In this document: positions 14,401 to 29,952 of the stretch, in pieces
Layout: the number at the start of each line of letters is the position of its first letter
Position numbering within the stretch: position 1 is the stretch's first letter
Assembly: GCA_029255685.2 (NCBI GenBank)
Contig: CM055318.2
Span: 3,167,001 to 3,231,000 of the forward strand
DNA: 64,000 nt
Source: Silene conica
Taxonomy: Eukaryota > Streptophyta > Magnoliopsida > Caryophyllales > Caryophyllaceae
Direction: 5' to 3'
The notes under the pieces: generated by a model
The model's database searches: none
Seen by the model: the letters and a program-made list of their open reading frames with translations, nothing else
What the model was told of the DNA's origin: nothing
Translations under genes and position numbers: made by a program

Positions 14401-14472
14401 CTTCCAACTAAGTGCCATGGAGTATTCAAGCTTTTGGCCTAAGTAACGATACCATGTCGATAGAGACACCAT
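14401..14472 (-). pseudogene. Orphan first exon of a plant S26-type peptidase-like protein
   Basis: The minus strand reads MVSLSTWYRYLGQKLEYSMA followed by LSWK (24 residues), then a donor (AAG|GTATAC). This strongly resembles, from memory, the N-terminus of a plant family annotated as peptidase S24/S26 (mitochondrial inner-membrane-protease-like). The expected second exon and the serine/lysine catalytic region were not found in the roughly 1.9 kb before the DUF3511 gene, which holds only diverged tandem repeats and AT-rich sequence. Either the rest was lost, or an extremely diverged or distant exon was missed. The family call rests on a short match. Confidence 0.5.
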
Positions 14473-14967
14473 GTTAACACCTCAATAAAATTGTCAATTT
14501 TCTGATTTTGCTGCCAACACTCTTTTTTCTTGCTCTTTTTTTGGGTCTTTTTGGGTTTTCCTTAAACCCTTTGTCTTCAAATGTTACCGTATGTTTGACG
14601 GTAGTTGATCCTGTTCACTCATAGTTGCGACTTGGGGCGTATGTTTGACGGTAGGTATATATACCTACTAAAAAGTTTCATTTATGAATTTGTGAATTTG
14701 TGAATTGTTAATATGCGTAACATTGTTATTTATCAAATTTTGAGTTTTTATAAATTTACGCATCATAATGTTCTCAAATTAGAATGTTTTATCTCGTCTT
14801 ACAATTATTACGCATATTAACATTGTTATATTATATATTTTATAAATCAAATGTTAATATATATTTTATAAATATATATACACATTTTATATAAAAATTA
14901 TAATATTTGTGGTTTTATGATAACTATAATTTATCGTCTTCTATAATTTTAAAACTAAATACACAAT

Positions 14968-14996
14968 TTCGTGAATTTTCACGAGTGTTACACTAG
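14968..14996 (+). mobile_element. Helitron 3' terminus
   Basis: Hairpin TCGTGAATTTTCACGA (14969-14984), then GTGTTACA and CTAG (14993-14996), followed by T. Nearly the same ending as 584-612, so the two belong to one Helitron family. AT-rich sequence before it (from about 14640) may be the body. No 5' end was located. Confidence 0.55.
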
Positions 14997-15483
14997 TTTA
15001 ATATAAACATGCTCAATACTCCAATTTACAAGGTATGTCATTTAAATGCAGAAATTTCAAATATATACCCTTGAAAATGTGTTACTAATTTAATTTTTTT
15101 GGTTGGGTAGGGATATGTAGATTGGAGAGACTGTTATGTTATTAGGTAATTGATGGGTGGATGACTAATAAATGGAATTTGGTAAGGGTAGAATTGTAAA
15201 AACAAGTAAAAAAGTTACTAAATATAGACAATGTGACACTTTCCTGAATAGACAGAAATGGACAATGGACCATTATTTGTGGGTAGGACCGTAGGAGGGA
15301 GTATTGATATTATATTATTTCTTTTTTATTTTTAAAAAGTACAATTGTTCGAATAAATAGAATTGCTATATAATAAGTAAAATTTATATATGTGATCTTT
15401 AAAAGTAAGTGTACGCAACCTCATGTGTATTACACTAGTATATACACTACTAAATAACATACATAAATTCTCATTGAAAACGG

Positions 15484-15655
15484 GCACTTTTCGTCACAAG
15501 CTAAAGACGGATAGTGCCCTCTCACATAATGCAAGTTGCATCATATTATGCTCCAGTTTGTCCCAGTTGCATCTACACTTCCATTTTTGTGAGAGTAAAG
15601 TATCCGTCTTCAGCTTATGACGGTCGACGAATATTACGCTTCACAAGCAAAACTC
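15484..15655. mobile_element. Palindromic TGACGG-type MITE
   Basis: Arms TCGTCACAAGCTAAAGACGG and CCGTCTTCAGCTTATGACGG (about 15493-15626) enclose a TGCAAGTTGCAT-containing middle. Closely similar in order to 15803-15965, so they are two copies of one family about 320 bp apart. Confidence 0.5.
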
Positions 15656-15802
15656 TTTGAATAACACAAGTGAGACTGAGAACCGGATATATGATTTCCG
15701 AATATAAGAAAAAACCGTATCAAATAAGGATAACAAAAAAAGGGATTTTAAAAACGAATATTCAATATGATTTTCAAAACCATTTCAGATATCTGGTTTT
15801 GC

Positions 15803-15965
15803 TAAGACGGATAGTGCCCCTCACCTAATGCAAGTTGCACTATTCATAATTTCATATGATGCTCCATTTTCTCCCACTTGCATGTTCACTTGCATTTTTG
15901 TGAAATTAAAATATCCGTTTTCAATTTGTAACGAATATTACCCGTCATAAGCAAGACTCTCTGAT
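15803..15965. mobile_element. Palindromic TGACGG-type MITE, second copy
   Basis: Same internal order as 15484-15655: AAGACGGATAGTGCCC, then CTAATGCAAGTTGCAC, then TTTTTGTGAAA, then ATATCCGT. It ends ACCCGTCATAAGCAAGACTC. Target duplication was not resolved. Confidence 0.5.
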
Positions 15966-16508
15966 CAAACGTAACATGATTGAAGATCCGAGATATGGAA
16001 AGAGGAGTTGCAGCCCGTGGGTCGATCTATTAAGCTCTGAAAATGGGGTTTTAAATTTCTCACTAATATTTACTCGTGATGGTCATAAGCGCTCTAATAT
16101 CTAGCATCCAATTTAAGCCGATTTATTGGTTTATGAATCGTTACGAGCAGGACTACGAGAGATGAATTAATTTGGAAGCAGGAAATCTAATATATTTGGT
16201 AAGATGAATCCTGAAGACACTAAATCTCTACTCCTATTATTATTTGGAAGTATATTTTTATTTATGTAAAGTCGAGAACGAGAACGAGACCGAGAAATAC
16301 GAATTAATTTCCAATATAAAGCTGCTAAATATAATAAATAAACAAAAGACAATAGCAACCCATGAAACAAAATTCTCGACATAATATATAGGATAGTCAT
16401 AGCGTCACTCGGAAATATACTACTATAAATAACCTGAAAAACACCGTAAAAAAAAAGCTAACCCGGTCAAAATAATGCTCGAACATCGTTGAGTGGCAGA
16501 GTACACCA

Positions 16509-19954
<3,446 letters not shown>

Positions 19955-19999
19955 TTACCAACATACACAAATCACGGATTATAAGGTCATGTCATGCAA

Positions 20000-21600
20000 T
20001 ATAATGCGTATCCGTCTGTAGTGTAAAACGGGTTAAAGGTTACAAAGCCGGATTAACTAAGCGAAAATAGAACTGGTAAAAGAAAATTATAAATGACAAT
20101 TTTGTTAGAATATTTGGTTAACATTTTTTTAAATGTGGGTGGTAATTAGCACATTAATATTAACAAATTGTTTTTTTAAAATGGAATAAATTGTTTTCTT
20201 CAAAATATGTCCGATAGGACATGATTTTGCCATTATTTAAGAGAAAAAGAGCATACGTCAGATGTATTACCTTAGATATTACTTGTTTGAACATATGTGT
20301 TATTTTTTGAGCTTATTACCTTAAACTTTATTTGTTTTGAGCTTATGAGTATTTTTTTGAGTTTACCAGAGATTATAAGTTAAATTTTAATTTGAAGAAA
20401 ATGAAAAAGTTAAGAAGAAAAATGTTGGGATGTAATTTGAATATAACAAAACGAAAAGAAAATATTGGATTAGCTTTCATTTGCATGGTCTATTAAAATA
20501 AATAATATTTTCGGTAGAAGTATATTTAGTCCTGTTTTTTGGACTTATTTGAGGCTTATTTTAATTCAGTGTAGCTCTATTTAATTTTGTTCAATTTTAT
20601 TTAGTTCTTTTCATTTCAGCTCATCATCTTTCGACAATTTAACTCTTACGGTAAAATTTTAATATACATAGTTCATTGGTCAAAGATTTTATATTTGACA
20701 AATTAAGATGTGGCTTAGTATTTTAGAAAAAGCTTGACTTTTTGACTGTGTGAGTAAAGGACATGAGTAATGCAAAGGTGAAAGGCGTATAGGCAAGTGC
20801 ATGCTCGACAACATGACCGGTTTACGTTTATGGCATTACCTGTCTTCAGCTTGTGACGGTTGAAGACAGATAATACTCGTCACAAGCATAACACTTAACA
20901 TTATAATTATCATATTTTTTTTTGTTTTTTATCTTCACATTTTTCTATTATATAAAGAGTATGTATTATATTAAATCGGAAAAATAGAAAGATAATGGAA
21001 AAGTATTTAACAATTAAGTTATAATAACGGAAGAAAAAATGATAAAAAAAAAAAATTTAATGTAATGGTTTTGTACTTTTGTCAAACTTAGTTAAAAAAA
21101 TGATATATGAAAACCTTTTTCTGTTGATGTAGGGTTCTCATCTGTTTATTTATTAACAAAAGACGACAAATTTATCAACCAACTTTTATTATGCGAGAGG
21201 TTTTTTCCCGGAATTTTAATTATACAACAATCACACAAATATAACAAATTATCGCTAAATGATAAGTCGATAATCCACCTGTCAAGCTACAATCGGGACA
21301 AAAAGGAAACGGGTTAATAGCAAGTTTCCTAATCGTGTTGGAATTTTGGGTCCGGCCTGCCTCTTATTCGGTTGTACCGGACCGAACCATGTCGCCTGCT
21401 TAACCCGATTCGAAATGCCTACTTTGATTATCGCTCCGCTTGACAAAAGTACAAAAAACAAAACTACAAGTTTCGTTTACGCAGTATACTTATACACGCG
21501 GGTTCGATTCCCGGCAATGGAACTTTTTACATTTCCATCTCAAAATTCTTTCGTGAAATACAAACACTAATAATTTCTACTACAAAATTTAACAGAATTC
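20000..21600. other. Intergenic region between divergent DIM1 and CTP synthase
   Basis: No gene recognised. It contains a copy of the AT-rich GAGTTT repeat family (about 20230-20400), a short palindromic TGACGG piece (20838-20889), poly-A tracts near 21040, and a tRNA-like T-arm at about 21498-21525. It must also contain the CTP synthase promoter; no clear TATA box was fixed. Confidence 0.4.
21494..21530 (+). other. tRNA-like 3' half (T-arm) followed by T-run
   Basis: GCGGGTTCGATTCCCGGC is a perfect tRNA T-arm / Pol III B-box context. It is followed by AATGGAAC and TTTTT, a Pol III-type terminator. The matching 5' acceptor strand and anticodon arm are not visible upstream. It is a tRNA-derived remnant or SINE piece, not a complete tRNA. 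Confidence 0.35.
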
Positions 21601-21815
21601 TGAAGAAGACGAATTGTTTCATTCACAATTGATTCTCAAAAACATATGTTGTTATGTTAACTTCATTGTTCTACAAATATACCTTCTTAATATCTCTACC
21701 CTCTTACATAATTCCCAGGAAAACACCATTTTTATTGAGTCGCCATTGTTATACTCACTCAAAAGCTCAAGTTTTACACAAAAGAGAGGAATTTGGGAAA
21801 AGGGTAGTTGAAAAA

Positions 21816-24800
21816 ATGAAGTATGTGTTGGTAACAGGAGGTGTAGTAAGTGGTTTAGGAAAAGGTGTTACTGCAAGTAGTATTGGTGTTGTTCTTAAAG
21901 CTTGTGGCCTTCGTGTTACTTCTATTAAGATTGGTTCGTTTCTGTAATTTGATTTCTGTTTTGTTGAATTTTCAGGGTTTTACTGAAAATTTCCATCTTT
22001 TTTTGTAATTTGTTTGTTTAATGGTTATGTTATCATTGTTATGGACCCTATTGGAAGCCCTTGACGGTTTCGGATTATGATTCATGTTAGCCGACCCCAA
22101 CTTATTGGTGTTTGTCTGATGTGTTAATTGAGTTTGAAAATGTGTTAATTTTTCAGGGTTTTGCTAAAAAATCATTTTTTTTTTTGTATTGTTTGGTTGT
22201 TTAATGTGGTAATTGAGTTTGGAAATGATTGATTTTTTTAGGGTTTTGCTCAAGTTTTCAACCTTATTTTGTATTGTTTGTTTGTCTAATGTTTGTATTA
22301 TTGAGCAATATTGGGAGCTGTGGAAGTGTGGATGGTTTGGGACTAAGACTAATTGAGTGTGAAAATAGTGTATTTTTCAGGGTTTTGCTCAAGTTTTCAA
22401 CTTTTTTCTGTATTGTTTGTTTGTCTAATGTTTGTATTATCGAGCGATATTGGGAGCTGTGGACGGTTTGGGACTAAGGCTAATCGAGTGTGAAAATGGT
22501 GTATTTTTCATGGTTTTGCTCAAGTTTTCGAATTTTTTGGGGTGTTGTCGATTTGTCTAGTGTTAACTGAGTTTGGAAGTGTTTAACTTTTCAGGGTTTT
22601 GCTGATGTTTTCAACTCTTTCTTTTGTATTATCTAATGTGTATATTGACTTTGGAAAATGCTCAATTCCTTCTTGCTTATTTACTGTGATTCGAGGGTTT
22701 TGTGTTGGATTGATTTATCTCCTTTTGGTTAACCCTGTACGTAGGCAAGTTATGGAGTATATCTTTAGTAATTCCCATTGAAGAGCACCCTTTTCCTGTA
22801 AAAGAGAATTGTTATCGCCTTATCGGTGATTTTCCACATCTGTCTCCAGTAGTTTTCATGTCAGCAGATTGTATACATTCAGAAGTTTTTGTTTATTGCA
22901 GATCCTTACTTAAACACAGATGCTGGCACTATGTCGCCTTTTGAGCATGGAGAAGTTTTTGTACTAGATGATGGGGGAGAGGTTTGCTTTTATCTATACT
23001 TGGCCTCGTTCGGAAAATGACCCATATATAATATTCTCTTTAAGGAGTTTGAGCTGGTGGTGTATTTTGCCGACACTTATAAATGGCTGTCGCGAGATAT
23101 CTTATTCTTATGGTTTCCACCGGCTTGCAGCTTCACTTACTAGTTAGCGTTTTACCGATGAGTTGAAAACCTTTCACCTGCTGGTCATTTGTGCTTTGAA
23201 GATTGGCAGGGCACTAGTAATCATTGCTTTTGTGTGTCTTGTTAAAGTGCTGCCAAAATTATGCTGAATTTTTTTTATAAATTTTCCGCTTGCATAGCAT
23301 GCTCAGTTTCGCAGTTTATATATTCTGAGTTCTGAACACCATAGGCTCCCGTAATACCTTTTTTAGGTGCTTCGTGTACAAACGAGTGATCTTTGTTGCT
23401 TCGTATTCATCTTTTATGCTGATAGAAACCAATCTTAGGCTTTCAGATGTTGATTTCCGTTTCTTTTGTTAAAAAAAGGTGGACTTAGATCTTGGTAACT
23501 ATGAGCGCTTTATAGATGTGACGCTTACCAGAGACAACAACATAACTACTGGGAAGATATATCAGGTGAAATTTGATCAAATCTTAAATTTAATCTGACA
23601 GCGACAATTTGCTCAAATAACTTAACCCGTTTACTTCATTACAGTCTGTGCTTGACCGGGAGCGGAAAGGTGATTATCTTGGAAAAACCGTACAGGTGAT
23701 TCCGTATACATAGCTTTAGTGCGATGATATCTTATATTTTAGATTTGAACAAGTCGTGATGCATTTAATCCTTTGAAGGTTGTTCCGCACATAACAGATG
23801 CCATCAAAGAGTGGATTCGGTCAGTTGCAGCGGTTCCTGTTGATGGAAAAGAGGGACCTGCTGATGTTTGTGTTATAGAGTTAGGAGGGACTGTAGGTAA
23901 GCTTCTAAGGATGCTAGATTTTTTTTGTATTGTGCTTTAAAATATTATCGGAACTAAATGTAAATCTCATTTCTTTCGAATGTGAAGGTGACATTGAATC
24001 AATGCCGTTCATTGAGGCTCTACGTCAACTATCTTTTACAGTCGGTATGTGTAAATTTCTTGTAACTGCTTCCACTTTGAAGTGCTGAATGTTTTCAAAT
24101 TGTCTCTGATTTCTCTGTAAAAGTACAGTATTTTTTTTATGACACTATTAGTTTTGCATTCCCTTGACAGCAAAGGAGAATTTTTGTCTTGTTCACGTAA
24201 GCCTCATACCTGTTCTGGGAGTCGTGGGAGAACAGGTACTTGTGTTAAGAAATCTTCATCTTTTTCAGATCGCTTGCTTTCACTGTTTATCAAATTTATT
24301 AAAAGAGAAGTTTTAATGGTGTCCAGTTTCTGTTTCTTTCTTCAGTTTTCTTGGCACATTTCTATCTCATCCTGTAATTTGACATGCAGAAAACAAAGCC
24401 TACTCAACATAGTGTTCGAGAACTGAGAGCATTAGGCTTAACTCCTCATCTACTTGCTTGCCGTTCTGCCCAGGTCTATACATACATAGGCTTAAAATAT
24501 ACAGCTATTAGCACATTTCTACGGTTTGCTGATCTTAGTCAGTATTTTATTCCGTTTAATGATGAACGTCATTTATCAAGTTGCAGCCTTTGTTAGACAG
24601 TACAAAGGAGAAGCTATCACAGTTTTGTCATGTTCCGGTAAGTGTCTGCGAGAAGTTCTTATGCTTTTGAGTTTGGAAATGTTTCAATGATAACAGTTGC
24701 TGTGACACGTTCTTTGACAATTGTTATTGACTTTCTACAGTTGGGAAATATTCTTAGCATCCACGATGTTCCCAACATTTGGCACGTTCCACTTCTACTC

Positions 24801-27265
24801 CGGGTGGGTCTATTGTCAACATCCAGATTTCACAAACTCGTGTCGTTTATGTTTAACTTTTAATTCACAAACTCGTCACGTATTGTCCTTTCTTGTCTGC
24901 TGCAGCACCAAAACGCTCATGAGGCTGTATTGAGACAACTAAATTTACTCGAGTAAGTTGTGCTTTCTGACTTATGCTTATGCCATCCCGGGATTGGCTT
25001 CTGAGCATATGATTACCGTCTCTTTCCCTTTGATTTTCCAGTATTGCTGTTGCTCCTGATTTGCAAGAGTGGACCACCCGTGCTACAAACTACGATAACC
25101 TAACAACCTCTGTTAGTATTTCAGTGCTTAATCTCGTATTTTTCCAATACGTTTCCCCCTTTTGCCGATATGTATTTAAAAAATCTCGTTTTGGCAGGTG
25201 AGGATTGCTATGGTTGGAAAATATGTTGGTTTTCAAGATTCTTACTTGTCTGTTGTAAAGGTGAATCATTTACCTCTTCGCATTCCTTTGGAGCTTCTGC
25301 TTTCTCGTCATTGCTTCGTAGAAACGTATTTTGTAACGACAAGTTCATTAACAGAACGTCGTATGACACTTGAAAGAGAGTACAACAACAACAACAACAT
25401 CAGAGCCTTAGTCCCAAAATGTTTTGGGGTCGGCTGACATGAATCATCCTTTGGAACCGTCCAGGGTGAACTCTCATCCCGTCAAGAGAAAAAAATAAAG
25501 AAAAAAAGAAAAAAAGAAACGGAAGTGAAGTGAAACCGAAAATGAACACTTGAAAGAGAATGTTATATAGAAAATCAGATCTAACAAAAACCAAAGAATA
25601 ATCTTCTCTTGTAAGATTAGGCATCTCAAACCGATGATGGGAAGCTTTTACATGAACTTATTGTTAACTCTTGTGCAGGCCCTTTTGCATGCCTGCATTG
25701 CGTGTTCTTTGAACCCCACTATCGACTGGATTGCAGCTTCTGACCTAGAAGATGAAAGTGCCGAATTGGTATCAATTATCTCTAGCTAAATAAATAGACA
25801 TGACCTCAGAAAGTTACGGACCATGGCAAATCTCATATTGCAGATAAATTATACTCGTTCATAATGATTTTTTTAATATTCTTTTTTCTTTGGCAGACTC
25901 CTGATGCGCATGCTTCTGCGTGGCAAACTCTAAAGGTGAGCCTTGTTACTACTTCGTTGCTGCTGATAATGCCATATGTTCTGCTATCAAATGCTGTCAG
26001 CATTTCAGAAACAGTTATCCTGTAAATATTAACAACATAGCGTATGTGTCTGTAGAATGCTTCATGTGTACTGGTCCCCGGTGGATTTGGTGATCGTGGA
26101 GTTGGAGGAATGATATTAGCGGCGAAGTATGCCCGAGAGAATAATGTACCGTACTTGGGAATCTGCTTGGGGATGCAGATTTCAGTCATAGAATTCGCCA
26201 GATCCGTAAGTACATCCACAAGTACTATTTTCCTGCTTTGTAATATTTTTTGGTTGACATACCCGAGTTTCAATTATCATCGACTAAATGTGTAGATTCT
26301 GGGATGGCGAAATGCTAATAGTGAAGAGTTCGATGAAAAGGCTGCAAATCCCGTCGTCATATTCATGCCCGAGGTATGTCAAATTACAATTTACATTCTG
26401 TAAATAGACATGGAGAAATGTGTGATATTATATATTTGATTGCCTTTCTAAATTATCTGTAATCTGTCGATCTAGGGATCCCGAACGCACATGGGAAACA
26501 CAATGAGATTAGGTTCACGAAGAACCTTATTCCAGACTCCGAATTGTGTTACTTCTAAACTGTAAGCGGAACTATACTTGCATTTGAAGTTCACATTTGT
26601 ATAATTTCTCAAGGCAGATTTGGAGTCACGGATTTTGTTGTTCATTGATTGGTATTCCGTAGGTATCACAACTCGAAGTTTGTGGATGAACGCCACCGCC
26701 ATAGATATGAGGTTCGTCTTGCTGATACATGGTTGATTGTGTAGTCTCATACTGTTTCTGCAATTGAAATTATATTAAAACTGTATGATGCAGGTAAATC
26801 CAAATATGATTGGTGCTCTGGAAGACGGCGGCCTGAAATTTGTGGGGAGGGATGAAACTGGCGAAAGAATGGAGGTATGTTCCCGACAGTTTCAGAGATC
26901 AACTTCTTTTGTGTTACTCCGACTCTCCATTTAATTGAAGTCTGAAGTGTCGGAGTAACATACGTGAATTTTCCGTTATCTGATAAAGTACATAATGTGT
27001 TACAGATATTGGAATTGCCTGGTCATCCATATTATGTTGGTGTTCAGTTTCATCCCGAGTTTAAATCAAGGCCTGGAAAACCTTCAGCTCCATTTTTAGG
27101 TAAATTTCGACGAGAAACACTCGAACCAGCTACTGAAAAAGAAACCGGTCTGTCTTGTCGTGGAATACTAATGTTATACCTTCTGAAACTGCTATTATAG
27201 GTCTCATATTGGCCGCAACCAAACAGTTGGAAGGTTATTTGAAGACTTTTCAGAACGGTAGCTAG
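21816..27265 (+). CDS. CTP synthase
   Basis: Makes CTP from UTP, ATP and glutamine, the last step of pyrimidine nucleotide synthesis, in the cytosol. I read 22 exons: 21816-21933, 22902-22981, 23479-23565, 23645-23695, 23779-23896, 23988-24044, 24171-24235, 24390-24473, 24587-24637, 24741-24803, 24906-24952, 25042-25111, 25198-25260, 25679-25768, 25897-25935, 26056-26205, 26296-26373, 26476-26561, 26663-26711, 26794-26874, 27006-27099, 27201-27265. They sum to 1686 nt in one frame (561 residues), the normal plant size. The synthetase domain begins [17 protein letters not shown] (phosphate-binding loop). The glutaminase domain has GICLGMQ with nucleophile Cys398 and the His525-Pro-Glu527 pair in VQFHPEF. 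ATG 21816 was chosen because the family starts MKYV. The frame stays open 54 codons upstream from 21654. Intact, with a SINE in intron 13. Confidence 0.95.
21960..22620 (+). repeat. Degenerate tandem repeats in CTP synthase intron 1
   Basis: About five or six diverged units beginning CAGGGTTTTGCT and containing TTTGTATTGTTTGTTTGTCT. The best-preserved pair (about 22240-22377 and 22379-22513) is about 135 bp per unit, and both members contain TATTGGGAGCTGTGGA. No coding sense. Confidence 0.65.
22050..22112 (+). mobile_element. SINE-like fragment (GGGGTCGGCT family)
   Basis: GACGGTTTCGGATTATGATT followed by CATGTTAGCCGACCCCAA is the reverse-complement counterpart of the core at 25405-25445. 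It lies in CTP synthase intron 1, in the opposite orientation to the 25.4-kb insertion. Confidence 0.45.
25380..25545 (-). mobile_element. SINE-like retroposon in CTP synthase intron 13
   Basis: A 166-bp insertion bracketed by an exact 14-bp target duplication, ACACTTGAAAGAGA (25366-25379 and 25546-25559). Reading the minus strand as sense, it ends in a (GTT)n tail and contains the GTCAGCCGACCCCAAAACAT core. A long, exact, non-fixed-length duplication plus a simple tail indicates LINE-mediated retroposition. No Pol III A/B boxes were recognised, so the 5' part may be truncated. Confidence 0.7.
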
Positions 27266-28200
27266 CTTCCGTCTCTCTGATAATGGTATTCTTTTATACT
27301 ATTCATCGTCTTTTTTATGAATAGTTATGGTGACCCTTAAGATACTTAGGCATGTGCCTTAACTCAGCCAGAAGTTTACATTTTAACAATCCACCTTTCC
27401 TAGCCCATAACAATGCTAACCTTAACATGTCGAAATTTTCTTTCCCATGTTAATTATGTTGCTGTAGTTGTAAATTTTGCAGTTTGTTGTTCTGGAATAA
27501 AGTTATGCATGGGTATAGATATAAAAACTATAGGTTAAAATTAATATAAAGTTTAATTGGATAATAGAAAATGTTGTAACGCGGTGTGATTGGAGAGAGA
27601 GAGAGAGAGAGAGAGATTAATGGATGAACCAAGGGGCTGCATTGAAACACGGTTGTAACTTGTATAACTTGTAACATGGTTTCCATCATACAGCTGCTCA
27701 CTACTGTTGCTTCTCTGTTCTTTGACCTTGTCTTGGATTAGGTTAGTCTTTCTTGTAACGGATATATTCGTCACAAATTTACGACGGATCAAATATTATC
27801 CATATGGTTAGATAAGACAACAAAATAATACTTCTTCAACACTTTACTTTAGTCTTGTCTTCCCGATGTGCTTAGCACTTGACCTGTTGCAAACTTGTGA
27901 CGGATATATACTCGTAACTAATGAGAATTTGTGAATTCTCGTTAACAAATACTTGTTTTAGACGGCAATATTTGTTTCGGAAAATGAAACGGTGTTATCG
28001 GGTAGTATTTAATTTCAGCATCACCCTTTTAGTTACAATATACAGGGACAACTAAAACAATAGATTTATATAAATCCATGTGAGAGGGTGCTAACGAGAT
28101 TGGGTAGATGCAATAGTAATAAGGAAAGTTGCCTATGTATAATGTAATGTGGAGTAATAAATACTCCGTAATCTACTAATAATCATCATCTCCCAGTCAA
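27266..28200. other. CTP synthase 3' flank
   Basis: Contains the 3' untranslated region, a (GA)n microsatellite at 27593-27616, and a palindromic TGACGG-type MITE remnant from about 27745 to 27930 (GTAACGGATATATTCGTCAC ... TGTGACGGATATATACTCGT). No additional gene was recognised. Confidence 0.45.
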
Positions 28201-28567
28201 AAAACGAGGCTCAATTATATTAAATCGATCTCCGCCAAACTAGTGACGGATTCGGGAAAATCAGATACAAGAACTCGTTCCTCCCCGATCCTTAAACACA
28301 TTCGGGAAAACGAGGCTCAATTATATTAAACCGTTCAACTCGATTTAAATCTTATAAGTTTGGGAAATTCAACTCTTTTAAATTTAGTTAAAATCTTATA
28401 AGTTTAGTTTTTAAAAAGTTACGATTCTATAAGTTCAATTTAGAAACTCTTAACTTCGAATCTTATATTTGGTCAGTTCAAATTCTATATCTTCAAAATA
28501 GTTCAGTTCTTTTAAATTGAGTTCATAAAAGTTAAAACTATATAAATTTAGTTCCAATTTCTTTTAA
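28201..28567. repeat. Dispersed direct repeat, copy 2
   Basis: Nearly identical to 803-1180, same orientation, lacking 11 bp. See copy 1. Flanking bases differ on both sides. Confidence 0.8.
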
Positions 28568-29952
28568 AAAGTTAAATCCAACATTTTTTATTCATTCTAA
28601 ATTATTTCAATTAAAATTAAATCAAGCTTTACAAGTACATCTTAGAATTTAATCATGAGAAATATTTATACATTTCATTTTGTTTCATCTTCTACCACTA
28701 GTTAGAAAAAAAAGGGAAAATACATCTGTTGTATTACCTTATACTTTCTTTGTTTTTTAGAATATGAGTACTTTTTTTTGAGCTTGTTATCTCGACTTTA
28801 TTTGCTTTGAGCATATGAGTATTTTTTTTGTGAGCTTATTTCCTCAATTTTTGTTGTTTTTGAGTATATGTGTATTTTTTCGAGCTTATTAAAAATTATA
28901 AGTTATATTTTAAGTTTTTTTCCGTCAAAAGTCAAATTCAACTAAGTTTATATGTAATGTTTTTGAATTTTATTGTAATCTTTTGAGCTTAATGTTTTAA
29001 TAACTAAACTCAGAAACTTTAAAACAAAACTCAAAAACATTATTATAATGCAAAAAAATGATAAAACTGATGATAATAGATCGGATACATGATCCTCCTA
29101 CTGCAATAATTTAGTAATAACAATTGATACAAAATATATGAGGATATTTGGCAATTAATGGTAGATTATTGATAAGTTCGGCCATTTAAAATTTCGATTG
29201 ACAATTTAACTACTCTAAACTTAAAATCCTAACTCGATCATTATTTACATCATAATCACGAGTACAATTGAATATCGGCATACGATAAATCGTGTCTAAA
29301 AAACTAGGATTCTATTATTTCTACGTTAAAAAAGTATATGTTTGTCTAGTAAGTATTTCTTCCGTCTCATTTATTTGTTTACTTTTTTCTTTTACGGGAA
29401 CGTAATAAGGTGCAATCGAGTTTGGCCTCTTTCACGTAGAAAACTGAACAAAACATCTCCATGTTTGATTAATTTTGGTGTACTAACATTTCCACGAGAG
29501 GTCAAGTTCCATTGAAACCGGATTATTAAGTCGATTTGTCCAGACATTTTTGATACAAAACTCTTAGATTTGACAATTTACTAACTTTTTTTTTGTTTTT
29601 ACTTCAAAAGAAGAAAATTGTGTGAATATTAATGCTCGAATCTTGATCGACAAAGTTACCAAACCAATATAGTCTTTTGTTCATTTGTGGTAAGCAATGT
29701 TTAAGCGCAATTTGAACGGTGGGTTTCTAACGTAAGACTTAAATATATTTAGTGATATTTTATATTTTTCACTTTCCTCTTAAGACCGACCGACCCTTTT
29801 CTAATTGATCGATAATTATGGTACCCTTAAGAAATACAAATATGTCTTTTAAGGTGATCTCACACTATAAAATATGGATATAGTATTTAAAAACATTATA
29901 AATCAACTGTACTGCTTGCGGTTAATAATCACTTAATGAGTATATTATCTTA
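28568..29952. other. AT-rich repeat-bearing spacer
   Basis: 28718-29090 carries a copy of the GAGTTT-type AT-rich repeat (GAGCATATGAGTATTTTTTT). The remainder shows no recognised gene or element. Confidence 0.4.

Noticed and set aside
16167..16400. 77-codon minus-strand frame just downstream of DIM1
   Set aside because: Hydrophobic and Arg/Ser-repeat composition from AT-rich and simple sequence in the 3' flank. No start context or homology recognised.
25833..26273. 146-codon minus-strand frame inside CTP synthase
   Set aside because: Shadow of exons 15-16 and flanking introns of the plus-strand gene. No independent support.
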